From Haoranjiania flava (GTDB lineage: Bacteria > Bacteroidota > Bacteroidia > Chitinophagales > Chitinophagaceae), in assembly GCF_025631005.1 (NCBI RefSeq), contig NZ_JAOTPL010000010.1, positions 62,001-126,000 of the forward strand: a DNA stretch of 64,000 nucleotides, given 5' to 3'. The notes under the pieces were generated by a model, which worked only from the letters and a program-made list of their open reading frames with translations, was not told the origin of the DNA and ran no database searches. Both the position numbers and the translations under genes were made by a program. This document shows, piece by piece, positions 1 to 7,983 of the stretch (positions within the stretch are counted from its first letter, which is position 1; each line of letters opens with the position of its first letter).

Positions 1-2
1 AT

Positions 3-353
3 AATTTTCTGGATACCCTAGCATCGCCACTGGCTATGATAGCGGGCGCTTTACTTACTACCTCTATCGTACCCGTTGACAATGAGATCTGGCGCTGGAT
101 ACTGGGCCTGATTGTAGGTGGCGGCAGTGCGGGCATAGTGCAGTCCGGTACGGTTCTCACGCGTTTGTTTTCCAGCAAGGCCACCCTTACCACCGGCAAT
201 GCAGTGGTGTCTACCGGTGAAAATGCAGCAGCTATCGGTGGTTCTGTGCTGGCTATTGTAATACCGGTTGCTATGGGCGCGGTATTTATCCTGCTGTTTA
301 TTTTTATTATCCATAAAATGATCAAAAGAAGAAAGAAGGCGGTGGAGCAGTAG
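3..353 (+). CDS. DUF4126 family membrane protein (C-terminal part)
   Basis: The reading frame is already open at the left edge, so this is the last 116 residues of a longer protein; the internal ATG at 36 is not the true start. The visible part has three hydrophobic stretches rich in Gly and Ala (around residues 10-25, 35-55 and 80-105) and a very basic cytoplasmic tail with the motif KMIKRRKK. The pattern of TLASPLA followed by the glycine-rich second helix matches DUF4126, an integral inner-membrane family of unknown function. No neighbour in view informs its role. Confidence 0.7.
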   Translation, partial: NFLDTLASPLAMIAGALLTTSIVPVDNEIWRWILGLIVGGGSAGIVQSGTVLTRLFSSKATLTTGNAVVSTGENAAAIGGSVLAIVIPVAMGAVFILLFIFIIHKMIKRRKKAVEQ

Positions 354-589
354 CTTTGATATAAACTATAATCGTGTCAAGTGAAGCTCCCTCACACTGC
401 ATAACCTGTAAAAGAAGAAAAAAAGCCGGGCAGAAAGCACTGAACAATCAGTCCTCAACTAATATGATTGCAAGCATGTTTTTTACTACATAATAAATTT
501 AATTTTGCAGACGTTTTTTTGAGCAGCCAAAATGTTCCGGCGGCATGTATGAAAATTATTTACAGATAAGTTGTAAATAAAACATTGTT

Positions 590-606
590 ATGACAGTTAT
601 TGTCAT
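590..606. promoter_or_regulatory. Palindromic FNR/Crp-like operator
   Basis: ATGACA-N5-TGTCAT is a perfect inverted repeat with 6-bp arms. Its centre at 598 lies about 42 bp before the transcription start predicted from the TATTTTCG box at 627-634 (one mismatch to TAnnTTTG). That is the usual class II activator position for Crp/Fnr proteins. The binding protein is not identified; the Crp/Fnr gene at 7984 is a candidate by inference only. Confidence 0.4.
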
Positions 607-654
607 TCATCATTGCCTCTGCATTGTATTTTCGTAAACTCTAAACATCTGCTG

Positions 655-1884
655 ATGATCATTACTAATAAATGGGTAAAGCTTGCTTTGTTGAATATAT
701 TCCTGGTTTCGCTGATAGGCTTGCTGATGCGTTATAAGATTGTATTTCCTATGCCCGGCATAGAGCAAAAATACTTATTGCATGCACATTCTCACTTTGC
801 TTTTGTAGGCTGGGTGTCTCATGTACTGTTTATGCTTATTGCAGCCAACCTGGGTAAATACCTCCCTCGGAAATTGCTCAGGAAATATGATTATATCATG
901 GTGATAAATCTGATCAGCGCCTATGGCATGCTGGTTACTTTTTCCATACAGGGCTACGCATTTTTTTCCATTACATTCTCAACATTATCCATTTTTGTAT
1001 TCTATCTTTTCAGCGTTTTTCTGCTGATGGATCTCAAAAAAATAAACGTTGAGTATCCTGCATCGAAATGGTATAAAGCCGCTGTATTTTTAGGGGTGCT
1101 GTCTACAGCCGGTACTTTTTACCTGGTAAAAATGATGGTGACCAAAAGCATCAACCAGGATCATTACCTGGGCGCTATTTATTTTTACCTGCACTTTCAG
1201 TACAATGGCTGGTTTTTGTTTGCAGCCTTTGGCATTATCAGCGAGTGGCTGCAAAACAAGCTGCTTGCCTGGAGGGAAGACAGGCGCATCTTCTGGTTGT
1301 TTTTCCTCAGCAGCATTCCCTGCTATTTCCTTTCTACATTATGGGCAAAACTGCCGCTATGGTTGTATGTGCTTGTAGTATTGGCCACCTTAGCACAGAC
1401 TATAGGCTGGTTCTTATTTGCCAAGCAGATCATCGCGTTAAAAAATAATTTTGCACAAAAGATCAGCCGGCTGGCGCGCAATTTATTCGTGCTTGTTATT
1501 GTAGCTTTCACGCTAAAGATATTGCTGCAACTGGGTTCTGTGGTTCCTTTGCTGAGTAAGCTGGCCTTTGGCTTCCGCTCTATAGTAATAGCTTACCTGC
1601 ACCTGATATTGCTTGGCGTGTTCACTATATTTTTTATCGCCTATTTCTTCAGTGAGAAAATGATACGCATCACCAAACTTTCTATAATGTCTGCAAGTGC
1701 ATTTGTGGTTGGCATTATTTTAAATGAATTTGTATTGATGGTGCAGGGAGCTGCAGGCATCTCATTCAGATCGGTGCCTTATGCCAATGAAGCATTGTTT
1801 TACATTACAGTCGGCATGTTTGTAAGCCTGCTGCTTTTATTTATTTCGCAGTTTACCAGGAACAGTCATCATTCTTCCATGTAA
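655..1884 (+). CDS. Heme-copper-oxidase subunit I-like / NnrS-like polytopic membrane protein
   Basis: A 409-residue protein with about twelve hydrophobic helices and almost no soluble part. The first helices carry HAHSHFAFVGWVSH, a cluster of histidines like the heme and copper ligands of heme-copper oxidases and NnrS. Further histidines sit in helix contexts at LHFQYNGW and AYLHLILLG. No partner oxidase subunits or cytochromes lie beside it. I start it at ATG 655 rather than TTG 613, because 613 would fall upstream of the predicted transcription start and the ATG gives a cleaner first helix. The upstream palindrome suggests control by oxygen or nitric oxide. The 3' end overlaps the convergent gene by 16 bp. 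Function is unknown; a respiratory or NO-handling role is an inference. Confidence 0.55.
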   Translation: MIITNKWVKLALLNIFLVSLIGLLMRYKIVFPMPGIEQKYLLHAHSHFAFVGWVSHVLFMLIAANLGKYLPRKLLRKYDYIMVINLISAYGMLVTFSIQGYAFFSITFSTLSIFVFYLFSVFLLMDLKKINVEYPASKWYKAAVFLGVLSTAGTFYLVKMMVTKSINQDHYLGAIYFYLHFQYNGWFLFAAFGIISEWLQNKLLAWREDRRIFWLFFLSSIPCYFLSTLWAKLPLWLYVLVVLATLAQTIGWFLFAKQIIALKNNFAQKISRLARNLFVLVIVAFTLKILLQLGSVVPLLSKLAFGFRSIVIAYLHLILLGVFTIFFIAYFFSEKMIRITKLSIMSASAFVVGIILNEFVLMVQGAAGISFRSVPYANEALFYITVGMFVSLLLLFISQFTRNSHHSSM

Positions 1885-3503
1885 ACACGCCTAAGCTCCA
1901 GCATGTTCATCGGGTCGGAATAAAAGTTTTTAACCTTTGGTTGTATCAGCCGTATCACTTCGTCATAAAACAGCGGTACAATCGGCGCATCATTCATAAT
2001 CATCTGATCCATTTTCCTGTAAAGATTGTAACGCAGGCTGTCATTGGTTTCCCGGATGGCCTCTTCGTAAAGCCGGTCATAAGCAGCGTTATTGTATCTT
2101 GTATAGTTGGGGGGTGCAGGGTTTTTGCTGTAGAAAACAGCCAGGTAATTTTCCGCATCGGGGTAATCTGCAATCCAACTGCCGCGGAAGAAAGCCGCCT
2201 GGGATTTAGCTGTCTGTTCCATGAGCACGCTTTTCTGTAATACTTCCAGTTGTAATTTTATGCCGATGTTTTCCAGTTCCCTTGCTACAAAAGAGCCGAT
2301 ATCTGCGTACATGGGTACGGATATCAGTTTTATCACCGGCAGATTCTTCCCTTTCGGAAAACCTGCCTCTTTCAGTAATTGCAGCGCTTTTGCAGGATCA
2401 TAGTTGTATCCTTTTACAAATTCTGTATTTTCAGAGGGCAGGCCTCTTGGCACAAAACCCGCTTCGGCAGCCATTCCCAGCGAGTTTCTCAGGTAGAGCA
2501 TAAATTTATTCCTGTCTATACCATAATTGATTGCCTGCCGTATTTTTTTTATTTTTAACGGCGAATTTTTTACCAGCGGGTTGCTTTCATCTACCAGTAT
2601 GCCGTAGTATTCCACGTTCATAAAAGGCCCTTTCTTCAGCACAAATTTATCTTTCCATTCATCGCGCAGTTCTCCTTTTTTGGAGATTACTTCATCTTTA
2701 AACGCAGCATCCACATCATTGATGAAGCTGAGCTTATTTTGTCTTAATAATAAAAATTCTGTGGCTTTATTGGTGTTGTAGCTGATGGAAACCGCTTTCA
2801 GGTAGGGCAACCTTTTGCCTGAGGAATCGTACTCCCAGTAATTCGTGTTTTTCTCTAAAACCATGGCCTGGCCTTCGTCCCAGTACCTGAGCATAAACGG
2901 GCCCGTTCCGCAGGGATGTTTGCGAAAGTCCTTGCCGTATTTTTCTACTGCTTCTTTCGGAACTATAGAACAATATGGCATACTCAGGATACCAAGGATG
3001 GGATGGAAAGGCCTGGACAAATGGAGTTCAAAAATAGTATCGTTAACAGCCCTGAACCCGTCTTTATTTATTCTTTCATTGAATATCCATGCTCCCGGGC
3101 TTGCTGTGGCCGGGTCAATGATCCTGTTGAGGCTGTAGGCAACATCTGATGCAGTAAGTTTTCTGCCCCTGCCATTCGGGAAGGCATCGTTGTCATGAAA
3201 ATAAATACTGTCTCGCAGGTAAAAAGTGTATACAAGCCTGTCGGGGCTTATGTTCCAGCGTTTGGCAATACCCGGCACAATGTTTAAATTTGAATCTATT
3301 TCTACAAGGGTATTATAGAGCTGGTGTACCGTCCACATTACAGACTGGCTCCTGGCAAATGCAGGATCCAGCGTTTGTACGCCGCTGGATTCATTGTAAT
3401 AAAACACCTGGCTGTCATCGGTTGACTGGTTTTTACAACTTACAATCGAAAGCAGGAATACCAGAGATGTAAAAAGATACGTTATATTTTGGGTGCGGCA
3501 CAT
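1869..3503 (-). CDS. ABC-type oligopeptide-binding lipoprotein (SBP_bac_5)
   Basis: A 544-residue family 5 extracellular solute-binding protein (DppA/OppA type). The start at ATG 3503 gives a short signal peptide with lipobox SIVSC (Cys23), so it is a lipoprotein. The mature part shows the family pattern: LDPAFARS near the N-terminus, the domain I core SDVAYSLNRIIDPATASP, and GTGPFMLRYWDEGQ. It would bind peptides or related solutes for import. No permease or ATPase genes lie next to it, so its transporter must be encoded elsewhere, as is common for Bacteroidota orphan binding proteins. Divergent from the M1 peptidase at 3677, a suggestive pairing for peptide use. Confidence 0.85.
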   Translation of the reverse strand: MCRTQNITYLFTSLVFLLSIVSCKNQSTDDSQVFYYNESSGVQTLDPAFARSQSVMWTVHQLYNTLVEIDSNLNIVPGIAKRWNISPDRLVYTFYLRDSIYFHDNDAFPNGRGRKLTASDVAYSLNRIIDPATASPGAWIFNERINKDGFRAVNDTIFELHLSRPFHPILGILSMPYCSIVPKEAVEKYGKDFRKHPCGTGPFMLRYWDEGQAMVLEKNTNYWEYDSSGKRLPYLKAVSISYNTNKATEFLLLRQNKLSFINDVDAAFKDEVISKKGELRDEWKDKFVLKKGPFMNVEYYGILVDESNPLVKNSPLKIKKIRQAINYGIDRNKFMLYLRNSLGMAAEAGFVPRGLPSENTEFVKGYNYDPAKALQLLKEAGFPKGKNLPVIKLISVPMYADIGSFVARELENIGIKLQLEVLQKSVLMEQTAKSQAAFFRGSWIADYPDAENYLAVFYSKNPAPPNYTRYNNAAYDRLYEEAIRETNDSLRYNLYRKMDQMIMNDAPIVPLFYDEVIRLIQPKVKNFYSDPMNMLELRRVYMEE

Positions 3504-3676
3504 ACTCAAATATCTAAAAAAATGTACATTTAAAAAATGTTTTTGAAATTTTATTTAGGATGACAGGTAATGAATAGTTGTAAGGATGCTTTACATAAAC
3601 CATGCATGATTATCCTGAACTACTCCCGGAAAAATCTCAGGGAGATATTAAAATAAATAAAAATACACATTAAACG

Positions 3677-5434
3677 ATGGCTGATAAATTTTTCTCATCA
3701 CGAAGGCTATTGCCGGAAATGTATATCGAAACATTTAAAATATTGAAAGATTTAAGTAGGAAAATATTCTTATTCTATATTTTTACTGCATTTGTAATTT
3801 CTTCGGAAGCACAATTTACAAATACTGCTTATGCGGATTCACGTGCAGATTCTTTGCGCGGAAGCATTACAAGAGAGCGGGCATGGTGGGATGTAATGCG
3901 CTACGATATTACGTTTCAGCCGGATTATAATAATAAATCCATCAAAGGAAAAACAGATATTATTTACAAAGTATTGGACGATGGAATAACTTTTATGCAG
4001 ATAGACCTGCAGAAACCCATGCTTATTGACAGCATTATTTTAAACGGTTTTATCAAACTCAATGTAGCCAAACGCGATGAAAACCTTTTCTATGTAATAA
4101 TGCCCAAACAGATCAAAAACAAGAAATATAAACTAACCGTGTATTTCGGTGGCAAACCCAAAGAAGCGGTGCGGCCGCCGTGGCAGGGTGGGTTTATCTG
4201 GGAAAAAGACAGCCTCGGCAGGCCCTGGATCTCTGTTGCCTGCCAGGGTTTAGGAGCATCTGCCTGGTTTCCATGCAAAGATCACCAAAGTGATAAGCCC
4301 GATGAAGGCGCTTCGCTAACAATGATTGTACCTGATACGCTTTCGGCAGTTGCCAACGGCAGGCTGGTTGAGAAAAAAACGTTGAACAATAATCTGGCAA
4401 GCTATAAATGGGAGGTGAAAAATCCTATTAATTCGTACAACATTATTCCTTCCATAGGAAAATACATTGCACAGAAACATGTGTACAGAGGTGAGAAAGG
4501 CAACCTGGATGTGACTTTATGGTCATTGGATTATAACGTGGCCAGAATGCGGTCGCACGCGCTTCCTGATGTAATGAGAACCCTGGCATCTTTCGAAAAA
4601 TGGTTTGGTCCATATCCTTTTTATGAAGATGGCTACCAGCTTATAGAATCACCGCACCTCGGCATGGAACATCAGAGTGCTATTGCCTATGGAAACAATT
4701 ATCTTAATGGCTACAGAGGAAATGACATATCCAATTCAAGCTCCGGGTTGAAGTTTGATTTTATTATTGTACATGAAAGCGGCCATGAGTGGTTTGGCAA
4801 CAGCATTACTGCTTCGGATATTGCAGACATGTGGATACATGAAAGCTTTACCAACTACAGCGAGGTGTTGTTCGTAGAGGACCATTTTGGTGCGGCCGCT
4901 GCTGCCGAATATGTTTACGGCATCAGGGGAAACATTCTGAACGATAAACCAATCATAGGGCAGTATGGTATGAATAGAGCGGGTAGTGGAGATATGTATT
5001 ATAAAGGCGCAAACATGGTGAACAATATAAGGCTGGGGATAAATAATGACGCTCGTTTCAGGGAATTATTGCGGTCACTAAACAAAGATTTTTATCATAA
5101 AGCAGTAAGCAACCGGCAGGTGCAGCAGTACATCAATAAATTTACCGGCATCAACTTCGACAAGACTTTTGAGCAATACCTTACGACTACCCAGATCCCG
5201 GTATTTGAATATTATTTTTCTCCTGATAAAAAGGAAGTCTTTTACAGGTATGGCAATTGCGTGAAAGATTTTGATATGCCGCTGGTATTAGCAAACGATT
5301 CGCAGTCCATTAGCCTGAAACCGCTTACTACATGGCAAACTTACAGGCTTAAAGGAGCAGCGGAAAAGAATTTTTTTGAAAACGATAGTATAGAAAAGCG
5401 TTACTATTTGACTGCAAAACAAGTTGAGGATTGA
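3677..5434 (+). CDS. M1 family metallopeptidase (aminopeptidase N-like)
   Basis: A 585-residue zinc metallopeptidase. Active-site signature HESGH at residues 366-370 with the third zinc ligand E389 (HExxH-x18-E) and the exopeptidase motif GMEH at 329-332. An N-terminal hydrophobic signal (IFLFYIFTAFVISSEA) implies export. It is shorter than classical aminopeptidase N (about 870 residues) and lacks the large C-terminal helical domain, as in many Bacteroidota M1 proteins. ATG 3677 is preceded by an A-rich leader; ATG 3719 is an alternative that shortens the n-region. It likely trims peptides in the periplasm or at the surface. The downstream intergenic region carries a repeat array. Confidence 0.9.
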   Translation: MADKFFSSRRLLPEMYIETFKILKDLSRKIFLFYIFTAFVISSEAQFTNTAYADSRADSLRGSITRERAWWDVMRYDITFQPDYNNKSIKGKTDIIYKVLDDGITFMQIDLQKPMLIDSIILNGFIKLNVAKRDENLFYVIMPKQIKNKKYKLTVYFGGKPKEAVRPPWQGGFIWEKDSLGRPWISVACQGLGASAWFPCKDHQSDKPDEGASLTMIVPDTLSAVANGRLVEKKTLNNNLASYKWEVKNPINSYNIIPSIGKYIAQKHVYRGEKGNLDVTLWSLDYNVARMRSHALPDVMRTLASFEKWFGPYPFYEDGYQLIESPHLGMEHQSAIAYGNNYLNGYRGNDISNSSSGLKFDFIIVHESGHEWFGNSITASDIADMWIHESFTNYSEVLFVEDHFGAAAAAEYVYGIRGNILNDKPIIGQYGMNRAGSGDMYYKGANMVNNIRLGINNDARFRELLRSLNKDFYHKAVSNRQVQQYINKFTGINFDKTFEQYLTTTQIPVFEYYFSPDKKEVFYRYGNCVKDFDMPLVLANDSQSISLKPLTTWQTYRLKGAAEKNFFENDSIEKRYYLTAKQVED

Positions 5435-5541
5435 TATAAACAAGGCAGAGATTTGTTAAATAATATTATAAGATTGTTATATAAATTTAGCAGGAAAGAA
5501 AACTTGCTAAATTCATTTACTTTTGTTGTGAAATGTATAGA

Positions 5542-5842
5542 ATGAAATAGCCATAAGCAAAGTTGCATGCCAACCGCGGATGAATAAATGCTATTCCATG
5601 TGACAATTAAAAAAAAACAGCCGCAAAGCGGCGAACTCAAAAGTACATGAAATAGCCATAAGCAAAGTTGCATGCTATCCGCGAATGAATAAAGGCTATT
5701 CCATGCGACCATAAAGAAAAAATAAATAAATACACACATGAAATAACCATAAAGATTAGGAATCTATACCAACCGGGAATGAGTATAAATCTATAAAGCT
5801 GGTTATTCCATGTGGCAAACAGAAAAAATTAAATATACACAC
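5542..5842 (+). repeat. Hairpin repeat array, three units, in phase with the next gene start
   Basis: Units begin at 5542 (105 bp), 5647 (91 bp) and 5738 (105 bp). Each begins ATGAAATA(G/A), that is Met-Lys-stop. Each holds the core (A/G)CCAACCG or a variant and closes with a right arm pairing to the left one: AATAGCC with GGCTATT in unit 2, AATAACC with GGTTATT in unit 3. Unit 3 also has the inner hairpin AGATT-AGG-AATCT. Unit 1 ends with an extra hairpin GCCGC-AAA-GCGGC at 5620-5632. Unit 3 ends in an A-rich leader ...ATACACAC directly followed by the start ATGAAA of the gene at 5843, so that start codon sits where a fourth unit would begin. Confidence 0.9.
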
Positions 5843-6526
5843 ATGAAACGTGTTATAATTATTTGTGTGGGGATTGTAATGATTACTTTTTCTTCCTGCC
5901 GGAACCGTGAAGACGCACAAGCCGAAAAAGATACCATAGACACGGATGCTTTGCTGAAAGATACTATGAGCGCTGTTAACACAGATACCCTATTGAAAGA
6001 TTCGGGGCAGTTAACGGTCAACAGGGAGAACTCGATCATCAGTTTTTCTAATGCTGTTTTAGAAACTTTGGAGCAGAAGAACTTTGATAAACTGGCTTCC
6101 TATGTAGATCCGGTTTTGGGTGTTGTTTTTGCGCCTTACTCCTTTATTGAAAATTCCAGGCAAAATCATTTTACCAAAGATGATGTTGTTAAATTCGGTA
6201 AGTCAAACACCAGGCGTATCTGGGGCTATGCTGATGGCAGTGGTGAACCTATTAATCTCTCGTTTAAGGAATACATTGATGAATACGTTTATGATGCTGA
6301 TTTCCTGATGCTTACCAGCGTGGAAGCCAATAAATCTCTTTTTAGAAAATCGAATGGCGTAGACAACAGCCTGCAAAAGTTTCCGGGCAAGACATTCGTT
6401 GATTACTACAAAAAGCCCAAAGCAGGGGAGAGTGAATTCGACTGGAAAAATCTTCGCCTGATTTTTAATGAAAGAGAAGGGCATTACTACCTTATTGCCG
6501 TTGTACACAATGAGTGGCAGATATAA
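5843..6526 (+). CDS. Hypothetical lipoprotein
   Basis: A 227-residue exported lipoprotein: lipobox ITFSSC places the acylated Cys at residue 19. A short acidic linker carries two similar segments, TDALLKDT and TDTLLKDS, before a compact domain beginning near residue 60 (VLETLEQKNFDKLASYVDPVLGV). The F-x-A/S-P-Y motif after GVVFAPYSF resembles uncharacterised Bacteroidota lipoproteins; I cannot assign a function. The in-frame ATG at 5810 lies inside the repeat unit, so 5843 is the start: it gives a proper lipoprotein signal and follows the repeat's A-rich leader. Probably co-oriented with, and possibly co-transcribed with, the M1 peptidase. Confidence 0.75.
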   Translation: MKRVIIICVGIVMITFSSCRNREDAQAEKDTIDTDALLKDTMSAVNTDTLLKDSGQLTVNRENSIISFSNAVLETLEQKNFDKLASYVDPVLGVVFAPYSFIENSRQNHFTKDDVVKFGKSNTRRIWGYADGSGEPINLSFKEYIDEYVYDADFLMLTSVEANKSLFRKSNGVDNSLQKFPGKTFVDYYKKPKAGESEFDWKNLRLIFNEREGHYYLIAVVHNEWQI

Positions 6527-6774
6527 GCCAAAACCCTGATTGTTTATTCGCAGTGTTGCTATCGGATTATCTCACCGAATAATTGCTGATTACAGCCCGC
6601 GGGTATTCTGAAGTGACCTTTTTGTTGCCGCACATTTTAGTGTACGCTGCTTTACATACTGTTTGTACTTTACCATCGCGCTTTCTCCGGTTGCTTAGAT
6701 CATGCAAACAGGGTGCAAACGCGGCTCAAAACTAAAGTTCATGCCTAAGCTGTTCCGCAATCCATATTTTTAAA

Positions 6775-6782
6775 TATATTTG
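6775..6782 (+). promoter_or_regulatory. Minus-7 promoter box of hisB
   Basis: TATATTTG is a perfect match to the Bacteroidota TAnnTTTG box, 23 bp before the ATG at 6806. No clear minus-33 TTTG at the usual spacing was seen. Confidence 0.5.
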
Positions 6783-6805
6783 TCCACAAAATAATTTAAA
6801 CTACT

Positions 6806-7378
6806 ATGGCTAAACAGGTATTATTCATTGATAGGGACGGCACATTGATCTACGAAGTACCGGACGGTAAAATCAATGCTTTCGACAGGCTTACTTTTTA
6901 TCCCGGCGCTTTGCAGTACATGGCTAAGATTGCTGCTGAATTAGATTATGCATTGGTGGTGATCAGCAACCAGGACGGGCTGGGCACCGAAGATTTTCCT
7001 GAAGGGCCATTCAATGAGGTAAATGATTTTATCATAAAAACTTTCAAAAACGAAGGTGTTGAATTTGAAGAAGTATTGTTTGACCGCACCTGGCAAAAAG
7101 ATAATGAATATACCCGCAAGCCCAATCCCGGGCTGCTTTTGCATTACATGAACAATCCTGAAATAGACATGGAAAATTCATTCGTTATCGGCGACAGGAT
7201 CACTGATGTAATGCTTGCTAAAAACCTCGGCTGTAAAGGCATCTGGATCAACAACGGCGATAATCTCGGCGCACATGAATTATCAGATACTGCAAAAGAG
7301 CTCAGAGATTGGATAGCGCTTGATACTACCTGCTGGAAGGAGATCTATGAATTTCTTTCATCAAAAAAAAAACAGTAG
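6806..7378 (+). CDS. hisB: HisB N-terminal part: histidinol-phosphate phosphatase domain (HAD)
   Basis: A 190-residue HAD phosphatase with motif I FIDRDGTL (Asp9 and Asp11), motif II VVISNQDG and the late motif FVIGDRITDVMLAKNLG. It dephosphorylates histidinol phosphate in histidine synthesis. In Bacteroidota, HisB is normally one protein with this domain fused to imidazoleglycerol-phosphate dehydratase. Here the frame stops at 7376-7378, just after a run of ten A (7363-7372). The dehydratase domain continues without a gap in the minus-1 frame. Adding one A, or slipping back one base on the tract, gives a full bifunctional HisB. It is separated from other his genes; hisS at 40008 is unrelated to biosynthesis. 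Confidence 0.85.
   Translation: MAKQVLFIDRDGTLIYEVPDGKINAFDRLTFYPGALQYMAKIAAELDYALVVISNQDGLGTEDFPEGPFNEVNDFIIKTFKNEGVEFEEVLFDRTWQKDNEYTRKPNPGLLLHYMNNPEIDMENSFVIGDRITDVMLAKNLGCKGIWINNGDNLGAHELSDTAKELRDWIALDTTCWKEIYEFLSSKKKQ
7363..7372 (+). other. A10 tract at the hisB frame change
   Basis: Ten consecutive A joining the two hisB reading frames. The first frame reads TCA AAA AAA AAA CAG TAG; with one extra A it reads on as K-T-V-V-H-N-R-N-T, the normal start of the dehydratase domain. This is a classic site for transcriptional slippage or minus-1 ribosomal slippage, and equally for sequencing miscounts. Confidence 0.8.
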
Positions 7379-7944
7379 TTCATAACCGCAACACCAAAGA
7401 AACCCGGATACATGTTGAACTTACCCTGAATGGTAAAGGCAATGCCCATATCCATACCGGTTTGGGGTTCTTTGATCATATGTTGGAGCAAATTGCCCGC
7501 CATGGCAGTCTCGATCTCAGGATTGAAACAAATGGCGACCTGCATGTAGATGAACATCACACCATCGAAGATACGGGCATTGCTTTGGGAGAAGCATTTG
7601 TAGCTGCTTTAGGCGATAAACGCGGCATAGAGCGGTACGGCTTTGCTTTGCCCATGGATGACGCTGAGGCCAAGGTGCTCATTGACTTTGGCGGCAGGAA
7701 CTGGATTGTATGGAATGCAGAGTTTAAGCGCGAAAAGGTAGGGGATATGCCTACGGAAATGTTTTTCCATTTTTTTAAATCGTTCAGCGATGCAGCACGC
7801 TGCAATTTAAATATTGAATGCAAAGGCGACAACGAGCACCATAAGATTGAAGCCATCTTTAAAGCCTTTGCAAAAGCTATTAAGATGGCAGTAAAAAGAG
7901 ACCCCATGAGTGATGTGTTGCCAAGTACCAAAGGCGTTTTGTAA
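7363..7944 (+). CDS. hisB: HisB C-terminal part: imidazoleglycerol-phosphate dehydratase domain
   Basis: The open frame from the A10 tract encodes a complete dehydratase of about 190 residues, beginning VVHNRNTKETRIHVELTLNG. It has both metal-binding histidine motifs, DEHHTIEDTG and NEHHKIEAIFKAFAKA, and the normal C-terminus PSTKGVL. It converts imidazole-glycerol phosphate to imidazole-acetol phosphate. The first possible start codon in this frame (TTG 7462) would remove about 30 conserved residues, including the TGLGFF segment. The domain therefore makes sense only as a fusion with the upstream phosphatase. Nothing in it is decayed, which argues against an old pseudogene. Confidence 0.85.
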   Translation, partial: KKKTVVHNRNTKETRIHVELTLNGKGNAHIHTGLGFFDHMLEQIARHGSLDLRIETNGDLHVDEHHTIEDTGIALGEAFVAALGDKRGIERYGFALPMDDAEAKVLIDFGGRNWIVWNAEFKREKVGDMPTEMFFHFFKSFSDAARCNLNIECKGDNEHHKIEAIFKAFAKAIKMAVKRDPMSDVLPSTKGVL

Positions 7945-7954
7945 ATAAATTGCT

Positions 7955-7962
7955 TATATTTG
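7955..7962 (+). promoter_or_regulatory. Minus-7 promoter box of the Crp/Fnr gene
   Basis: TATATTTG, a perfect TAnnTTTG match 21 bp before the ATG at 7984. It lies just past the hisB stop, so the regulator can be transcribed on its own. Confidence 0.5.
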
Positions 7963-7983
7963 ATGTAATGCAATCTACCTTTT

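Noticed and set aside
5542..5842. Repeat arrays considered as CRISPR.
   Set aside because: Units are contiguous or differ along their length, with no constant-repeat and variable-spacer pattern and no cas genes.
5810..5842. Upstream start ATG 5810 for the lipoprotein gene (and equivalents at 36838 and 34065).
   Set aside because: These codons lie in the repeat tail and would add repeat-encoded residues before otherwise good signal peptides or protein starts.
7462..7944. Separate short dehydratase gene starting at TTG 7462.
   Set aside because: It would lack about 30 conserved N-terminal residues that are encoded in frame directly upstream, back to the A10 tract.
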